A stretch of DNA of 32,150 nucleotides from positions 1 to 32,150 of the forward strand of contig QCFN01000015.1 of NCBI GenBank assembly GCA_003280245.1. Reading direction: 5' to 3'. Position 1 is the first letter of the stretch, and each line of letters starts with the position of its first letter. The notes below the pieces were generated by a model. It was not told the origin of the DNA, did no database searches, and saw nothing but the letters and a program-made list of their open reading frames with translations. The position numbers were made by a program, and so were the translations under genes. Below are positions 1 through 9,254 of the stretch, piece by piece. Source of the DNA: Prochlorococcus sp. AG-363-J23 (GTDB taxonomy: Bacteria > Cyanobacteriota > Cyanobacteriia > PCC-6307 > Cyanobiaceae).

Positions 1-594
1 TCGAAAGGCTCTAATTGCGCAGAACTTGCCACCACTGCTGGTGCTGTATACCAAACAAATGATGGTGGTGTGAATTGGGAAGGTAATGTCAGTGATTCCG
101 CTGGAGGGGTAAGGGATCTAAGACGCTCGTCTAATGGAAATTATGTGAGTGTTAGCAGTTTGGGGAATTTCTTTGCGACATTGAGCCCTGGTGATGAAGA
201 GTGGCAGTTACATCAGAGAGCAAGTAGTAAGCGTGTTCAAAGTGTTGGGTTCCAGCCCAATGGGGAATTGTGGATGCTTGCCAGAGGGGCACAGATTCGT
301 TTGAACAGTGAGCCTGGACAAGTCGAAAGTTGGTCTAAAGCAATTATTCCTATTACTAATGGTTATAACTATCTTGATTTGGCATGGGATCCAAATGGAT
401 CCATTTGGGCAGCAGGTGGGAATGGAACACTTTTGGTTAGCAACGACGGAGGAGATAGCTGGGAGTCGGATCCTGTTGGGGATTCAGAACCCTCTAATTT
501 CATCCGAATCTTGTTTGATGACAATACTTCTAAGGATGAAATCAAGGGTTTTGTTTTAGGGGAACGGGGGCACATGCTGCGTTGGGTTGGTTGA
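1..594 (+). CDS. ycf48: Ycf48 photosystem II assembly factor, C-terminal part
   Basis: The reading frame is open from base 1, so the gene starts upstream of the window; 197 residues are visible of a protein usually about 330 long. Ycf48 (plant HCF136) is a lumenal beta-propeller that helps insert and stabilise newly made D1 during photosystem II assembly and repair. The visible part has two BNR/Asp-box-like motifs, TNDGGVNW near residue 20 and SNDGGDSW near residue 145, as expected for propeller blades, and ends RGHMLRWVG. It lies directly upstream of psbEFLJ, the standard cyanobacterial order, which supports the call. The N-terminal signal region cannot be seen. Confidence 0.93.
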   Translation, partial: SKGSNCAELATTAGAVYQTNDGGVNWEGNVSDSAGGVRDLRRSSNGNYVSVSSLGNFFATLSPGDEEWQLHQRASSKRVQSVGFQPNGELWMLARGAQIRLNSEPGQVESWSKAIIPITNGYNYLDLAWDPNGSIWAAGGNGTLLVSNDGGDSWESDPVGDSEPSNFIRILFDDNTSKDEIKGFVLGERGHMLRWVG

Positions 595-705
595 TTTGAT
601 GTCTAAATCTGAAAACTCCACAACGCTCTGTAACCAAGCTGGCCATTAATCCACAGGAATGGCTCTGACTCTTGATAAGATTGCAGAGCTGATACGCCTG
701 AGGTT

Positions 706-954
706 ATGGCTGCCGGCTCAACCGGGGAACGCCCGTTTTTTGAGATCATCACTAGTGTCCGTTATTGGGTCATCCATGCGGTTACACTCCCAGCGATTTT
801 TATCGCAGGATTCCTATTTGTGTCTACAGGCCTTGCCTATGACACCTTCGGAACACCACGCCCAGATGCCTATTTCCAGGCTTCTGAAAGCAAGGCTCCT
901 GTTGTGAGCCAGCGTTTCGAATCCAAGTCCCAACTAGACCTGCGTCTGAAATAA
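706..954 (+). CDS. psbE: Cytochrome b559 alpha subunit
   Basis: This is the 82-residue alpha subunit of cytochrome b559 in the photosystem II core. The N-terminus ([15 protein letters not shown]) faces the stroma. A single membrane span follows, starting around [12 protein letters not shown], with His24 as the axial heme ligand. The C-terminal tail is lumenal. Length and sequence are normal for the family. The ATG is preceded by GAGG very close to the start. It is the first of four co-directional photosystem II genes (psbE-psbF-psbL-psbJ) with gaps of 4 to 16 bases, almost certainly one transcript. An overlapping frame at 659-907 is not coding. Confidence 0.97.
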   Translation: MAAGSTGERPFFEIITSVRYWVIHAVTLPAIFIAGFLFVSTGLAYDTFGTPRPDAYFQASESKAPVVSQRFESKSQLDLRLK

Positions 955-958
955 AGCT

Positions 959-1099
959 ATGACACAATCCCAAGCCCCTCTAGTTTCACCCCGCGTATAC
1001 CCGATTTTTACGGTTCGCTGGCTTGCTGTACACACCCTGGCAATTCCAACGGTGTTTTTCATAGGTGCTATTTCTGCTATGCAATTTGTCCGCCGCTGA
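959..1099 (+). CDS. psbF: Cytochrome b559 beta subunit
   Basis: A 46-residue protein starting [20 protein letters not shown] and ending in AMQFVRR. It has one transmembrane helix with His25 (in [10 protein letters not shown]), which provides the second axial ligand to the heme shared with PsbE. The beta subunit has a short hydrophilic N-terminus and almost no lumenal tail, as seen here. The gene begins 4 bases after the psbE stop and is followed by psbL, so it is translated from the same operon. Confidence 0.97.
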   Translation: MTQSQAPLVSPRVYPIFTVRWLAVHTLAIPTVFFIGAISAMQFVRR

Positions 1100-1115
1100 A
1101 TCCCTTTAGATAACT

Positions 1116-1235
1116 ATGCAAGTTAATCCCAATCCAAACAACCTTCCCGTTGAGTTGAATCGCACTAGCCTTTATTTAGGGCTTTTGTTGGTTTTTGTGA
1201 TGGGAGTTTTGTTTATCAGCTACTTCTTTAACTGA
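1116..1235 (+). CDS. psbL: Photosystem II protein L
   Basis: A 39-residue single-span protein, [20 protein letters not shown] followed by a hydrophobic helix ([19 protein letters not shown]). Length and the [10 protein letters not shown] motif are diagnostic of PsbL. PsbL sits at the photosystem II monomer interface and is needed for normal electron transfer at the quinone sites. It lies 16 bases after psbF and 14 bases before psbJ, in the usual psbEFLJ order. Confidence 0.97.
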   Translation: MQVNPNPNNLPVELNRTSLYLGLLLVFVMGVLFISYFFN

Positions 1236-1249
1236 ATCTTTCTTGAACC

Positions 1250-1450
1250 ATGAGCACAAAGCTTAAGGGACCTGATGGTCGCATACCTGATCGTTTGCCA
1301 GATGGCCGTCCAGCTGTTTCCTGGGAACGTCGTTGGACAGAAGGGACACTTCCACTGTGGTTAGTAGCTACGGCAGGAGGAGTTGCTGTATTTTTTGTTT
1401 TAGGAATTTTCTTCTATGGCTCATATACAGCCGTAGGTAATGGAATCTAA
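1250..1450 (+). CDS. psbJ: Photosystem II protein J
   Basis: A 66-residue protein with one membrane helix (about residues 35-58, [20 protein letters not shown]) ending in [11 protein letters not shown]. PsbJ is a low-mass photosystem II subunit near cytochrome b559 that affects electron flow through the plastoquinone pocket. The N-terminal stretch before the helix ([25 protein letters not shown]) is longer than in plastid PsbJ (about 40 residues), as is common in marine picocyanobacteria. It is the last gene of the psbEFLJ operon and is followed by a terminator hairpin. Confidence 0.96.
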   Translation: MSTKLKGPDGRIPDRLPDGRPAVSWERRWTEGTLPLWLVATAGGVAVFFVLGIFFYGSYTAVGNGI

Positions 1451-1514
1451 AACAAAAATAGATTTTCGCGATTTAACTTTTTAGTTCACGCGTATTATTT
1501 AACTTAGCATCTCC

Positions 1515-1559
1515 ACAAAAAATTCCTCCTTAGATAGTTTCTAGGGAGGAATTTTTTGT
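1515..1559. terminator. Bidirectional-type terminator between psbJ and mtnP
   Basis: An 18-base left arm (1515-1532) pairs with 1542-1559 around a short loop, with one G-U pair. The stem core is TTCCTCC/GGAGGAA, flanked by an A-run on the left and a T-run on the right, so each strand reads stem plus U-tract. It lies between convergent psbJ and mtnP and can stop transcription from both sides. Confidence 0.85.
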
Positions 1560-1614
1560 TATTTCTTTTTTGCTTTCCCTTTATGCATTGTTATTGTTTG
1601 GTTTAGGGAAAAGT

Positions 1615-2514
1615 TTACTTTCCCCAATAAGGCTGCGTAAAGAGGTCGAGCTTAGCTCTTGTTTGCTCAGGGACTTTATCTTTGTCTGTCATTAGGCCAT
1701 CTTTTAGTGCTACATGTGCAGCGCTGCTAGGACGTTGCTTGCTGATTTCTTTCGAGGCTGCAAGCATTATTTCATTCGCTATTTCTGCATTTGCATGAAG
1801 ATTATCAATGACCATATCTACTGAGACGCTGTCATGATCTGGATGCCAGCAATCATAATCGGTGACCATAGAAAGCGAGGAATATGCAATTTCTGCTTCT
1901 CTGGCAAGGCGTGCTTCAGTGTGATTGGTCATTCCTATAATGTTGCAACCCCAGCTTCTGTATAGATTCGATTCTGCTCGAGTAGAAAAAGCAGGGCCTT
2001 CCATCGCAAGATAGGTTCCCGATCTATGTAATTGGCGGCCTTCTGGCATTAAATTTTCACCGGCTGTAGCTAGGATTTTCGAAAGTATTGGGCAAAAAGG
2101 ATCAGCCATAGATACATGTGCCACTGCTCCATTCGTAAAAAATGTCAGTGGTCTTTGATGCGTTCTATCAATGAATTGATCTGGAACGACCATATCTAGA
2201 GGACGGACCTCTTCCTGAAGTGATCCAACGGCTGAAGGTGAAAGTATCCAGCGAACGCCTAAAGAACGAAGAGCCCATATATTTGCTCTGTATGGGACCT
2301 CGGTAGGAGTAAAGGTATGGTGGCGACCATGCCTTGCTAGAAATACAACTTCCATTCCTCCTAGTTCTCCCATCCGCAAACTATCAGAGGGTTTGCCATA
2401 AGGTGTTTCCAATTCGATTTCTTTTGTTTTTTTGAGTTGATTTATTTCATACAGACCGCTCCCCCCTAAAATCCCTAAACGAGCAGATGTAAGAGAGGTG
2501 ACTATTTGGCTCAA
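1615..2514 (-). CDS. mtnP: S-methyl-5'-thioadenosine phosphorylase
   Basis: Splits methylthioadenosine (from polyamine or similar chemistry) with phosphate into adenine and methylthioribose-1-phosphate. The sequence shows the PNP/MTAP family phosphate motif ILGGSGLYE near the N-terminus, ARHGRHHTFTPTEVPYRAN, AMEGPAFSTRAE, GMTNHTEARLAREAEI and TDYDCWHPDHD. The last is the base-binding segment typical of MTAP rather than guanosine/inosine PNP. The frame is open to a TTG at 2586, but no ATG precedes the conserved domain. I chose the TTG at 2514 (299 residues) because family members start about 10 residues before LGILGGSG; 2586 would add 24 residues. It is divergent from mtnA, the next step of the pathway. 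Confidence 0.9.
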   Translation of the reverse strand: MSQIVTSLTSARLGILGGSGLYEINQLKKTKEIELETPYGKPSDSLRMGELGGMEVVFLARHGRHHTFTPTEVPYRANIWALRSLGVRWILSPSAVGSLQEEVRPLDMVVPDQFIDRTHQRPLTFFTNGAVAHVSMADPFCPILSKILATAGENLMPEGRQLHRSGTYLAMEGPAFSTRAESNLYRSWGCNIIGMTNHTEARLAREAEIAYSSLSMVTDYDCWHPDHDSVSVDMVIDNLHANAEIANEIMLAASKEISKQRPSSAAHVALKDGLMTDKDKVPEQTRAKLDLFTQPYWGK

Positions 2515-2673
2515 CTTCTTGGTTTGGCTATTAATTAAGCATGATATCTTACGGTGAAGATCTATATCAAGTGAACTTCTCGACAACTAGTGGAGCTTTT
2601 CTTTCTTGGAAGTAGAATATGATTATAAATCTCTAAAATATTTTGGTGCCTTGTTAGGCTAGATTAGTATTAT

Positions 2674-2716
2674 AGGCAATTATTTAATCTATTAGAAATA
2701 GATTAAATAATTGCCT
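2674..2716. repeat. Perfect 20-bp inverted repeat (hairpin) between mtnP and mtnA
   Basis: Bases 2674-2693 are the exact reverse complement of 2697-2716, with a 3-base loop (AGA). It lies in the 307-base gap between divergent mtnP (minus) and mtnA (plus), about 105 bases before the mtnA start. There is no T-run next to either arm, so it is not a standard terminator. A 5'-UTR hairpin, an operator or a small-RNA stem are possible. The rest of the gap is AT-rich with no other structure I can support. Confidence 0.75.
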
Positions 2717-2821
2717 GCTTTGGCTGTATGAAATTCCTTGACTTGAATTTATAGTTAATTAAAGAGTTTTAGAATCTTCAATAAGCTATCTTGGGTTTAA
2801 ATGAAATTTCAAAATTAGTTT

Positions 2822-3934
2822 ATGAATATCGAAGGAAATCATTGGAGAACAATTTGGTTGGATGAGGGAGGAAAATCTTTCTCGGTTATAGATCAGAACC
2901 AATTGCCTCATAAATTTCAGACATTGAGTATCAAAACATGGACTGAAGCTGTAAATGCTATTAGTAAAATGACAGTACGCGGTGCTCCTTTGATTGGGGT
3001 TGCTGGAGCATATGGATTAATGTTGGCTTTGCAAGAAGATCCAAGAGATGAGGCTTTCCAGAATGCTTATCAACAATTAATAGCTACTCGTCCCACAGCT
3101 GTAAACCTTAAGTGGGCTTTAGATCGTTTGTATTACAAAGTGATTGCTCTTCCAGTTGAAGAAAGAGTTGAGGCTGCGAAAAGAGAAGCGGATTCAATTG
3201 CTGAGGAGGATGTTTCTATATGCGAGTCGATTGGTTTTCATGGACTATCTCTTATAAAAAAAATCCAAGCCAATAAGTCTGTTGACGATTCTAGTAAGCC
3301 TTTAAATATTTTGACTCACTGTAATGCAGGCTGGTTGGCAACTGTTGACTGGGGTACAGCTTTAGCGCCAATATATAAGGCTCATCATGCAGGATTAAAT
3401 ATCCATGTATGGGTTGATGAAACCAGGCCAAGAAATCAGGGCGCGAGTCTTACAGCTTTTGAGCTGGCTTCTGAGGGGGTTCCTCATACAGTAATAGTAG
3501 ATAATGCAGGGGGCTATTTGATGCAAAAAGGTGATGTTGATATCGTAATAGTAGGTAGTGATCGGACAACTAGTAGAGGAGATGTGTGTAATAAAATAGG
3601 AACTTATCTAAAGGCTTTGGCTGCACATGCTAATAGTATTCCTTTCTATGTTGCCCTTCCATGCTCTTCTATTGACTGGGAAATTGAAGACGGATTAAAA
3701 GAAATTAAAGTTGAATGCCGCTCATCCAAAGAAGTCACACATATTAAAGGTATAACTACAAAATCTGATTCTTTGTTAGAGATGGAACTTGTTCAACTTG
3801 TTCCTGATGGATGTGTTGGCTTTAATCCAGCCTTTGATATCACGCCAGCTCACTTGGTTAGTGGACTTCTTACTGAATATGGAATAGTTAAAGCAAGTAA
3901 GGAAGGATTAAAAGAATTGCTTGAGATTCTATAG
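2822..3934 (+). CDS. mtnA: S-methyl-5-thioribose-1-phosphate isomerase
   Basis: Converts methylthioribose-1-phosphate, the MtnP product, to methylthioribulose-1-phosphate. The 370-residue protein belongs to the eIF2B-like family. It shows MTVRGAPLIGVAGAYG (about 50-65), THCNAG with the catalytic Cys167, a central DETRPRNQGASLTAFEL segment, and IVGSDRTTSRGDVCNKIGTY with catalytic Asp247. The C-terminal FNPAFDITP segment is also present. All expected active-site residues are there. The ATG start begins three residues before the first conserved Trp. No later salvage gene (aldolase, dehydratase or kinase) lies next to it in this window. Confidence 0.93.
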   Translation: MNIEGNHWRTIWLDEGGKSFSVIDQNQLPHKFQTLSIKTWTEAVNAISKMTVRGAPLIGVAGAYGLMLALQEDPRDEAFQNAYQQLIATRPTAVNLKWALDRLYYKVIALPVEERVEAAKREADSIAEEDVSICESIGFHGLSLIKKIQANKSVDDSSKPLNILTHCNAGWLATVDWGTALAPIYKAHHAGLNIHVWVDETRPRNQGASLTAFELASEGVPHTVIVDNAGGYLMQKGDVDIVIVGSDRTTSRGDVCNKIGTYLKALAAHANSIPFYVALPCSSIDWEIEDGLKEIKVECRSSKEVTHIKGITTKSDSLLEMELVQLVPDGCVGFNPAFDITPAHLVSGLLTEYGIVKASKEGLKELLEIL

Positions 3935-4007
3935 ATTAATAACTTAAGTATACTTTGGTCGTAATCAGATTTCTTGATTTTCTTCTAATACATCTATATA
4001 TACTTTC

Positions 4008-5027
4008 CTATGAGTAGTAAGATTTATACCAAGTTGCAAATTCTTTAATTCCTTTTTCTATTGATGTTGAAGGCTTAAAGCCAACCCATTCATTTAAGGC
4101 GGAGGTATCAGCTGAAGTGGAAATAACATCACCAGGTTGCATAGGAAGAAATTCTTTGATCGCAATTTTTCCCAAAGAATCTTCTAATAGTTGAATGAAT
4201 CTCATAAGTTCAGTTGGTTGATTGTTGCCTATGTTGAAAATCCTATGAGGGGCTGCAGCGGTACTTGGGTCAGGTGACATGGGATCGAACTTTTCGTTGG
4301 TAGTTGCTGGTTTATCACAGCATCTCAACACTCCTTCAACAATGTCATCGATATAAGTGAAATCTCGTTGCATTTGCCCGAAATTAAAAATTTTGATTGG
4401 TTCATTATTAAGAATCGCTTTAGCAAAGAGAATTGGTGCCATATCTGGTCTACCCCAAGGGCCATATACAGTAAAAAATCTAAGACCTGTGGCAGGAAGC
4501 TTATAAAGATGACTATAAGTATGAGCCATTAATTCGTTTGACTTTTTTGTTGCTGCATAGAGGCTTACTGGATGATTTACTGGCTGCGTTTCATTAAAGG
4601 GCAAGTTCCGATTACCTCCATAAACTGAACTGCTTGATGCGTAAATCAAATGTTCAACTTCAGAATGCCTACATTCTTCTAAAATATTACCAAAACCCAC
4701 GACGTTTGATTGTATATAAGCTCCGGGATTTTCGATTGAATAGCGCACGCCTGCCTGGGCGGCTAAATTAATCACTACTTTTGGTTTCTCTTTGGAAAAG
4801 ATTCTATGAAGATCATCTTTGTCTTCAAGGTTTAACTTATAGAAAATCCAGTTACTTTGAGAATTATTATCCTCGACAACTTTTAACCTTGCGTTCTTTA
4901 ATCCTGGATCATAGTAATCATTTAAGTTGTCAATGCCAATAACTCTTAGCTCTTTCTCCAGTAATTGCTTTGCTAAAGCTGCTCCGATGAAGCCAGCGGC
5001 TCCTGTTATTAAGATAGATTTACTCAT
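4008..5027 (-). CDS. NAD-dependent UDP-glucuronate 4-epimerase-type enzyme
   Basis: An extended short-chain dehydrogenase of 339 residues. The NAD site is GAAGFIG (residues 9-15), the catalytic pair is Tyr157 and Lys161 (YAATKKSNE), and SSSSVYGGN precedes it. The NLNDYYDPGLKNARL and FFTVYGPWGRPDMAP segments are typical of the CapI/UDP-GlcA 4-epimerase group. It would turn UDP-glucuronate into UDP-galacturonate. The start is the ATG at 5027, which overlaps the end of ugd in an ATGA and has GGAG about 10 bases upstream; a longer frame to 5054 runs into ugd. Coupling to ugd, which makes its substrate, supports the role. Exact sugar specificity is inferred. Confidence 0.87.
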   Translation of the reverse strand: MSKSILITGAAGFIGAALAKQLLEKELRVIGIDNLNDYYDPGLKNARLKVVEDNNSQSNWIFYKLNLEDKDDLHRIFSKEKPKVVINLAAQAGVRYSIENPGAYIQSNVVGFGNILEECRHSEVEHLIYASSSSVYGGNRNLPFNETQPVNHPVSLYAATKKSNELMAHTYSHLYKLPATGLRFFTVYGPWGRPDMAPILFAKAILNNEPIKIFNFGQMQRDFTYIDDIVEGVLRCCDKPATTNEKFDPMSPDPSTAAAPHRIFNIGNNQPTELMRFIQLLEDSLGKIAIKEFLPMQPGDVISTSADTSALNEWVGFKPSTSIEKGIKEFATWYKSYYS

Positions 5028-6469
5028 AGTGATCCATCTCCTACTCTCCAGCACATCAAACCGGCCTTTGTAACATGCTTAGGGTTGACAATTCCACGCG
5101 TATCGAACACCCATGAAGGCTTCCTCATTAAGGGGCTTATTTCACTCCATTGAATATTAGTAAAATGGTTCCATTCTGTAAGTATTAATATCGCATCAGC
5201 TCCCCTAACAGCTTCGACAATACTTTTACAGTACATCCAATTACTATCTAATTCGGCGAGATTGGTAGGTAAATCTTGATTATTTTTACTTTCAAAAGCA
5301 GGATATTGTGTTAGATCAAGAGAGATTTGCTCTTTAGTGACTTTTGGATCATAGATTGCCAATGTAGCGCCTTCTTCTAGAAGATCTTTCGCGATTTTTA
5401 TAGCAGGTGATTCTCTGGTATCATTCGTATTAGCTTTAAATGCAAAGCCAAGAACTGCCAACTTTTTCCCTGTAACTGTCCCAAATAACTTATCAACGAT
5501 TAACTTTGCAATTCTTTTTTTCTGCCAGTTATTTATCTTCACCACACTTTCCCAGTAGTTTGCAACTTCAGGCAAGCCAAAATGACCACATAAATAAACA
5601 AGATTTAAAATATCTTTCTGAAAACAACTCCCACCAAAGCCTGGACCTGATGATAGGAATTTAGAGCCTATTCTGCTGTCACTCCCAATTGCATTCGCTA
5701 CTTCCTGGATATTTGCACCGGTTACTTCGCACAGAGCTGCTGTTGAATTAATTGAGCTAATACGTTGAGCAAGGAATGCATTGGCAATTAACTTTGATAG
5801 CTCACTACTCCAGAGGTTGGTAATTAAAATCTTTTCCGGATAGACCCATTGCTTATAAATAGAAACAAGAGCTTCTATTGCATTAGGATCTGAACCTCCT
5901 ATAAGCACTCTATCAGGCTTCTCTAAATCATTTATTGCAGTACCCTCGGAGAGGAATTCAGGATTTGAAAGTACAGAGAAGCTTGGATTTGCTTCTAGAG
6001 CTTCTTGTGAGCTTGTTGCTTCTAGGATTGCTTGGATTGTTGCTGCAGTTCTAACTGGCAGAGTACTTTTCTCAACGACTATCGTATGCCCAACTGAAAA
6101 TTGAGCAACTTGGCGTGCACATGCTTCTACCCACTTAAGATCACTCGCTTGTCCTGCTCCAAGTCCTTTATTCTTCGTAGGAGTATTCACAGAAATAAAA
6201 ATCATATCTGCACTTTGAATTGCTTTTTTTACATCACATGAGAAATGCAGGTTGTTTCCTCTTGCTCTCTTGACTATTTCATCTAGTCCAGGTTCAAAAA
6301 CAGGAAGCTTTGTTAGATCTGGATTATTCCAGGCAGAAATACGATCCTTGTTTTGGTCAACAACTACAACTTGTATATGCGGACATCTGTCTGCAATTAC
6401 TGCCATGGTAGGACCACCTACGTAACCCGCACCTATACAGCAAATAGTGCGGATTTGAGTGAAGGACAT
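5024..6469 (-). CDS. ugd: UDP-glucose 6-dehydrogenase
   Basis: Oxidises UDP-glucose twice with NAD to UDP-glucuronate. The 481-residue protein resembles the long eukaryote-like class of UGDH. It has CIGAGYVGGPTMAVIA (NAD fold, about 11-26), SVNTPTK (93-99), NPEFLSEGTAI (169-179), Lys226 and the catalytic-Cys motif GFGGSCFQKDI with Cys282 and Asp286. It also has AFKANTNDTRESPAI in the C-terminal UDP-binding domain. All key residues are present. It is followed with a 4-base overlap by the epimerase gene and makes the common precursor for that enzyme and the UDP-xylose synthase at 8079-9017. Confidence 0.95.
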   Translation of the reverse strand: MSFTQIRTICCIGAGYVGGPTMAVIADRCPHIQVVVVDQNKDRISAWNNPDLTKLPVFEPGLDEIVKRARGNNLHFSCDVKKAIQSADMIFISVNTPTKNKGLGAGQASDLKWVEACARQVAQFSVGHTIVVEKSTLPVRTAATIQAILEATSSQEALEANPSFSVLSNPEFLSEGTAINDLEKPDRVLIGGSDPNAIEALVSIYKQWVYPEKILITNLWSSELSKLIANAFLAQRISSINSTAALCEVTGANIQEVANAIGSDSRIGSKFLSSGPGFGGSCFQKDILNLVYLCGHFGLPEVANYWESVVKINNWQKKRIAKLIVDKLFGTVTGKKLAVLGFAFKANTNDTRESPAIKIAKDLLEEGATLAIYDPKVTKEQISLDLTQYPAFESKNNQDLPTNLAELDSNWMYCKSIVEAVRGADAILILTEWNHFTNIQWSEISPLMRKPSWVFDTRGIVNPKHVTKAGLMCWRVGDGSL

Positions 6470-6555
6470 GATGGCAAGAGCTGATCAGAATTAATAGAAC
6501 TTCTTGGCTTTTAAGCACTTAAGGCTGGCAACTTTGCGAGATGTTGTTACCTATA

Positions 6556-7866
6556 TTAATTGCGTACTTGATCCACAATACTAATGTAATTATCTAGAGA
6601 GACAATTTTTTCGATTGGAGATTGAGATTTTTGAGCAGAGTGTCCTCTGAGATTTTTTAAACGACCCTTACCTTTGATGGCTTCATCATCACCAATAATC
6701 AATGCCCAGGATGCATGGCTTCTATCGGCACGTTTGAATTGTTTGGCAAATGAGCCTCCTGAGCTGTCTAGATCCACTACTAGGCCTTCTTGCCGAAGGT
6801 TTACCGCAATTTTAAGAGAAATTTTTTCAGCTAACTCTCCTTGATTTATAAGGTAGATATCAGGTTTTTTTTCTGTGATTAAAGAAGCGGCTTTACCTAT
6901 TGGATTGGCATTTGCTTCTGCTGCGAGAACTAGCATTAGTCTTTCCATTCCAATAGCCCATCCGATCGCAGGAGTTGAGGGACCTCCAAGTTTTTCTACA
7001 AGACCGTCATACCGACCTCCACCACATAAGGTTGATTGGGCGCCTAATTGAGTGCTAATAATCTCAAACGCAGTATGCCCGTAGTAGTCCAGACCTCTTA
7101 CTAGGTTTGGATTGATAGAGAACGGAATCATTAGAGCGGCTAAAGCATCTTGAACATCTTTGAAGCGTGATTGACTGCTCTCGGAAATTGAATCTAGGAG
7201 TTTCGGTGCTTCTTTTAATAACTCTTGAGTTGCAGGAATTTTCGTATCTAGAATTCGGAGAGGGTTTGTATGAAGACGTTTTTGAGAATCTTTATCAAGA
7301 TTCTCAAAATTCTTTTCTAGCCAATTAATTAGTGTGGATCGATATTTTTCCCTGTCAGTTGAATCTCCAAGAGTATTTATTTGTAGAACAAGCTTGTTTA
7401 TCCCTAAGGTTTTTAGTAGCGACCAAGCGAGGGCAATAGCTTCGGCATCAACAAGAGAGCTGCTCCAGCCAAAAAATTCGACTCCTAATTGGTGAAATTG
7501 TCGTTGCCGGCCCGCCTGAGGTCGCTCATATCGAAACATTGGACCGTTGTACCAAAGTCGGTGTTTCCCATTGGTGAGCATCCCTTTTTGAATTGCGGCT
7601 CTAACTACTGAGGCAGTCCCTTCAGGTCTCAGAGTGCAAGACCTTTGTCCTCGATCTAAGAACGTATACATCTCTTTCCCTACAACATCTGTGTTTTCGC
7701 CAATTCCTCGTGCAAATAAGTCCGTAGCCTCAAGGAGAGGAGTTCTTATTTCTAGAACCCTTGCCTTAAGAAAGTGATTTCGTGCTTCAGCCTCGACTGC
7801 TTGCCAGCGATTGGTTTGATCTGGCAAAAGGTCAACCATTCCTCTAAGACTTTGCAGCTGGTCCAC
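6556..7866 (-). CDS. hisS: Histidyl-tRNA synthetase
   Basis: Charges tRNA-His with histidine. The 436-residue class II synthetase shows motif 1 around [18 protein letters not shown], motif 2 [20 protein letters not shown], and the histidine-specific [15 protein letters not shown] and GGGRYDGL. Motif 3 is [10 protein letters not shown], followed by a C-terminal anticodon-binding domain. The start is a GTG at 7866 ([15 protein letters not shown] matches the family N-terminus). It is co-directional with ugd (86 bases away) but sits between sugar-nucleotide genes with no functional link I can see. Confidence 0.96.
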   Translation of the reverse strand: MDQLQSLRGMVDLLPDQTNRWQAVEAEARNHFLKARVLEIRTPLLEATDLFARGIGENTDVVGKEMYTFLDRGQRSCTLRPEGTASVVRAAIQKGMLTNGKHRLWYNGPMFRYERPQAGRQRQFHQLGVEFFGWSSSLVDAEAIALAWSLLKTLGINKLVLQINTLGDSTDREKYRSTLINWLEKNFENLDKDSQKRLHTNPLRILDTKIPATQELLKEAPKLLDSISESSQSRFKDVQDALAALMIPFSINPNLVRGLDYYGHTAFEIISTQLGAQSTLCGGGRYDGLVEKLGGPSTPAIGWAIGMERLMLVLAAEANANPIGKAASLITEKKPDIYLINQGELAEKISLKIAVNLRQEGLVVDLDSSGGSFAKQFKRADRSHASWALIIGDDEAIKGKGRLKNLRGHSAQKSQSPIEKIVSLDNYISIVDQVRN

Positions 7867-8078
7867 GATTTGGTACTAAGCAATCCTTAGTCTGACTTAG
7901 AGCCTCTTTTTTGTAAGCTTTGCCTTGCGGCTCTCAATATTCAATTGTTCAGATCTTTCTCGTATTAATTTGTCTAAACGCTTAATTTTCAGATTTCTTC
8001 AAAACTATTAGAAGCCATATGCAACTTTCTGAGTAGTTTTTTTAGATGAAATAAAGATTAAACCCATTCTATAGGCTG

Positions 8079-9017
8079 TTAGATTGTTGAGATTATTGAT
8101 CGAAAATAATTTATTGTTAGAGCTAATCCTCTCGATAAGTTCACTTCTGGCTTCCAATCTAATGCTGTGAGCGCTAGATTGATATCAGGTTGCCGTTTTA
8201 ATGGGTCATCTTCTGGCAAAGATTTATAAACTATTGGTATTGATGGATTGATCTCTTCTCTTATTAAATCTGCTACGTCTCGGATGGTTATTTCCATTGG
8301 ATTTCCTAGGTTTATTGGACCTGAATGATCTTTATTCATAAGTCTCATTAAGCCTTCAATGAGATCATCAACATAACAAAAGGATCTTGTTTGTAATCCG
8401 TCTCCGTAAATAGTTATGGGTTTATTACTAAGAGCTTGAACTATGAAATTGCTAATTACTCGGCCATCATTAGGAAGCATCCGAGGACCATATGTGTTGA
8501 AGATTCTTGCTACATGTACTTTACAGTTATGAACGCGTTTGTAGTCAAAACATAATGACTCTGAAATGCGTTTACCCTCGTCATAGCATGAACGTATACC
8601 TGTTGTATTTACATGACCGTGATAATCCTCTCGCTGGGGGTGAACTTGTGGGTCCCCATAAACTTCACTGGAACTAGCAAGTAGAAGCGGAGCTTTTGTA
8701 TTACGGGCAATTTCTAACATGTTGTATGTACCCATAAAATTAACCTTTGCGGTATTTATGGGATTTTTCTGATATTGATTAGGAGATGCGGGACATGCTA
8801 AGTGCCATATTTTATCAACTTTAAGCTCGATAGGATTTATAATATCGTGGTTAATTAGCTCAAAATTTGAATGATCAATCCACTTAGATATATTAGATTT
8901 CTGTCCTGTGAAGTAGTTGTCTAGGCATATGACTTTTTCTCCTGCTTGCATGAGTTGGTCTACAAGGTGAGAACCCAGGAAGCCAGCGCCGCCGGTGACA
9001 AGATTTTTGGAAGTCAA
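8079..9017 (-). CDS. UDP-glucuronate decarboxylase (UDP-xylose synthase)
   Basis: An extended short-chain dehydrogenase of 312 residues that would convert UDP-glucuronate to UDP-xylose. Visible are GGAGFLG (9-15), the UXS signature LACPASPNQYQKNPI, SSSEVYGDPQVHPQREDY with the catalytic Glu118, and the CYDEGKR motif with Tyr145 and Lys149. RIFNTYGPRMLPNDGRVISN and YGDGLQTRSFCYVDDLIEGL follow. These segments separate it from plain 4-epimerases. The start appears to be a TTG at 9017, because an in-frame stop lies a few codons upstream. An AAGGAG box sits about 36 bases before it, so the start is a little uncertain. It uses the Ugd product. Confidence 0.92.
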   Translation of the reverse strand: MTSKNLVTGGAGFLGSHLVDQLMQAGEKVICLDNYFTGQKSNISKWIDHSNFELINHDIINPIELKVDKIWHLACPASPNQYQKNPINTAKVNFMGTYNMLEIARNTKAPLLLASSSEVYGDPQVHPQREDYHGHVNTTGIRSCYDEGKRISESLCFDYKRVHNCKVHVARIFNTYGPRMLPNDGRVISNFIVQALSNKPITIYGDGLQTRSFCYVDDLIEGLMRLMNKDHSGPINLGNPMEITIRDVADLIREEINPSIPIVYKSLPEDDPLKRQPDINLALTALDWKPEVNLSRGLALTINYFRSIISTI

Positions 9018-9254
9018 GTAGGCGTTAGGTAGCTTTGATATTTATGTTAGCTCCTTAAATCTTCTAATTGATATCCTCGCCAAGCTTTTTATCCTTGAGT
9101 GTTTGTTGATTAATGCTGACTTGTTAAAAAGTTGGTGGGCGTCGATTTTGTTTTAGGAAATGTTTTAGAAAGCTTATTCATTCAATTATCATCGCAAAGT
9201 TTTTACTAGGTTAATGACTTCACTCATTCAGCTTGGAAAAGTATTCTATAGCTA

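Noticed and set aside
659-907. Plus-strand 82-codon frame overlapping psbE
   Set aside because: It is an out-of-frame shadow of the unmistakable psbE gene.
6500-6540. Inverted repeat around TTAAGCACTTAA between ugd and hisS
   Set aside because: Imperfect and short; the loop is only three bases and no tract follows, so chance is likely.
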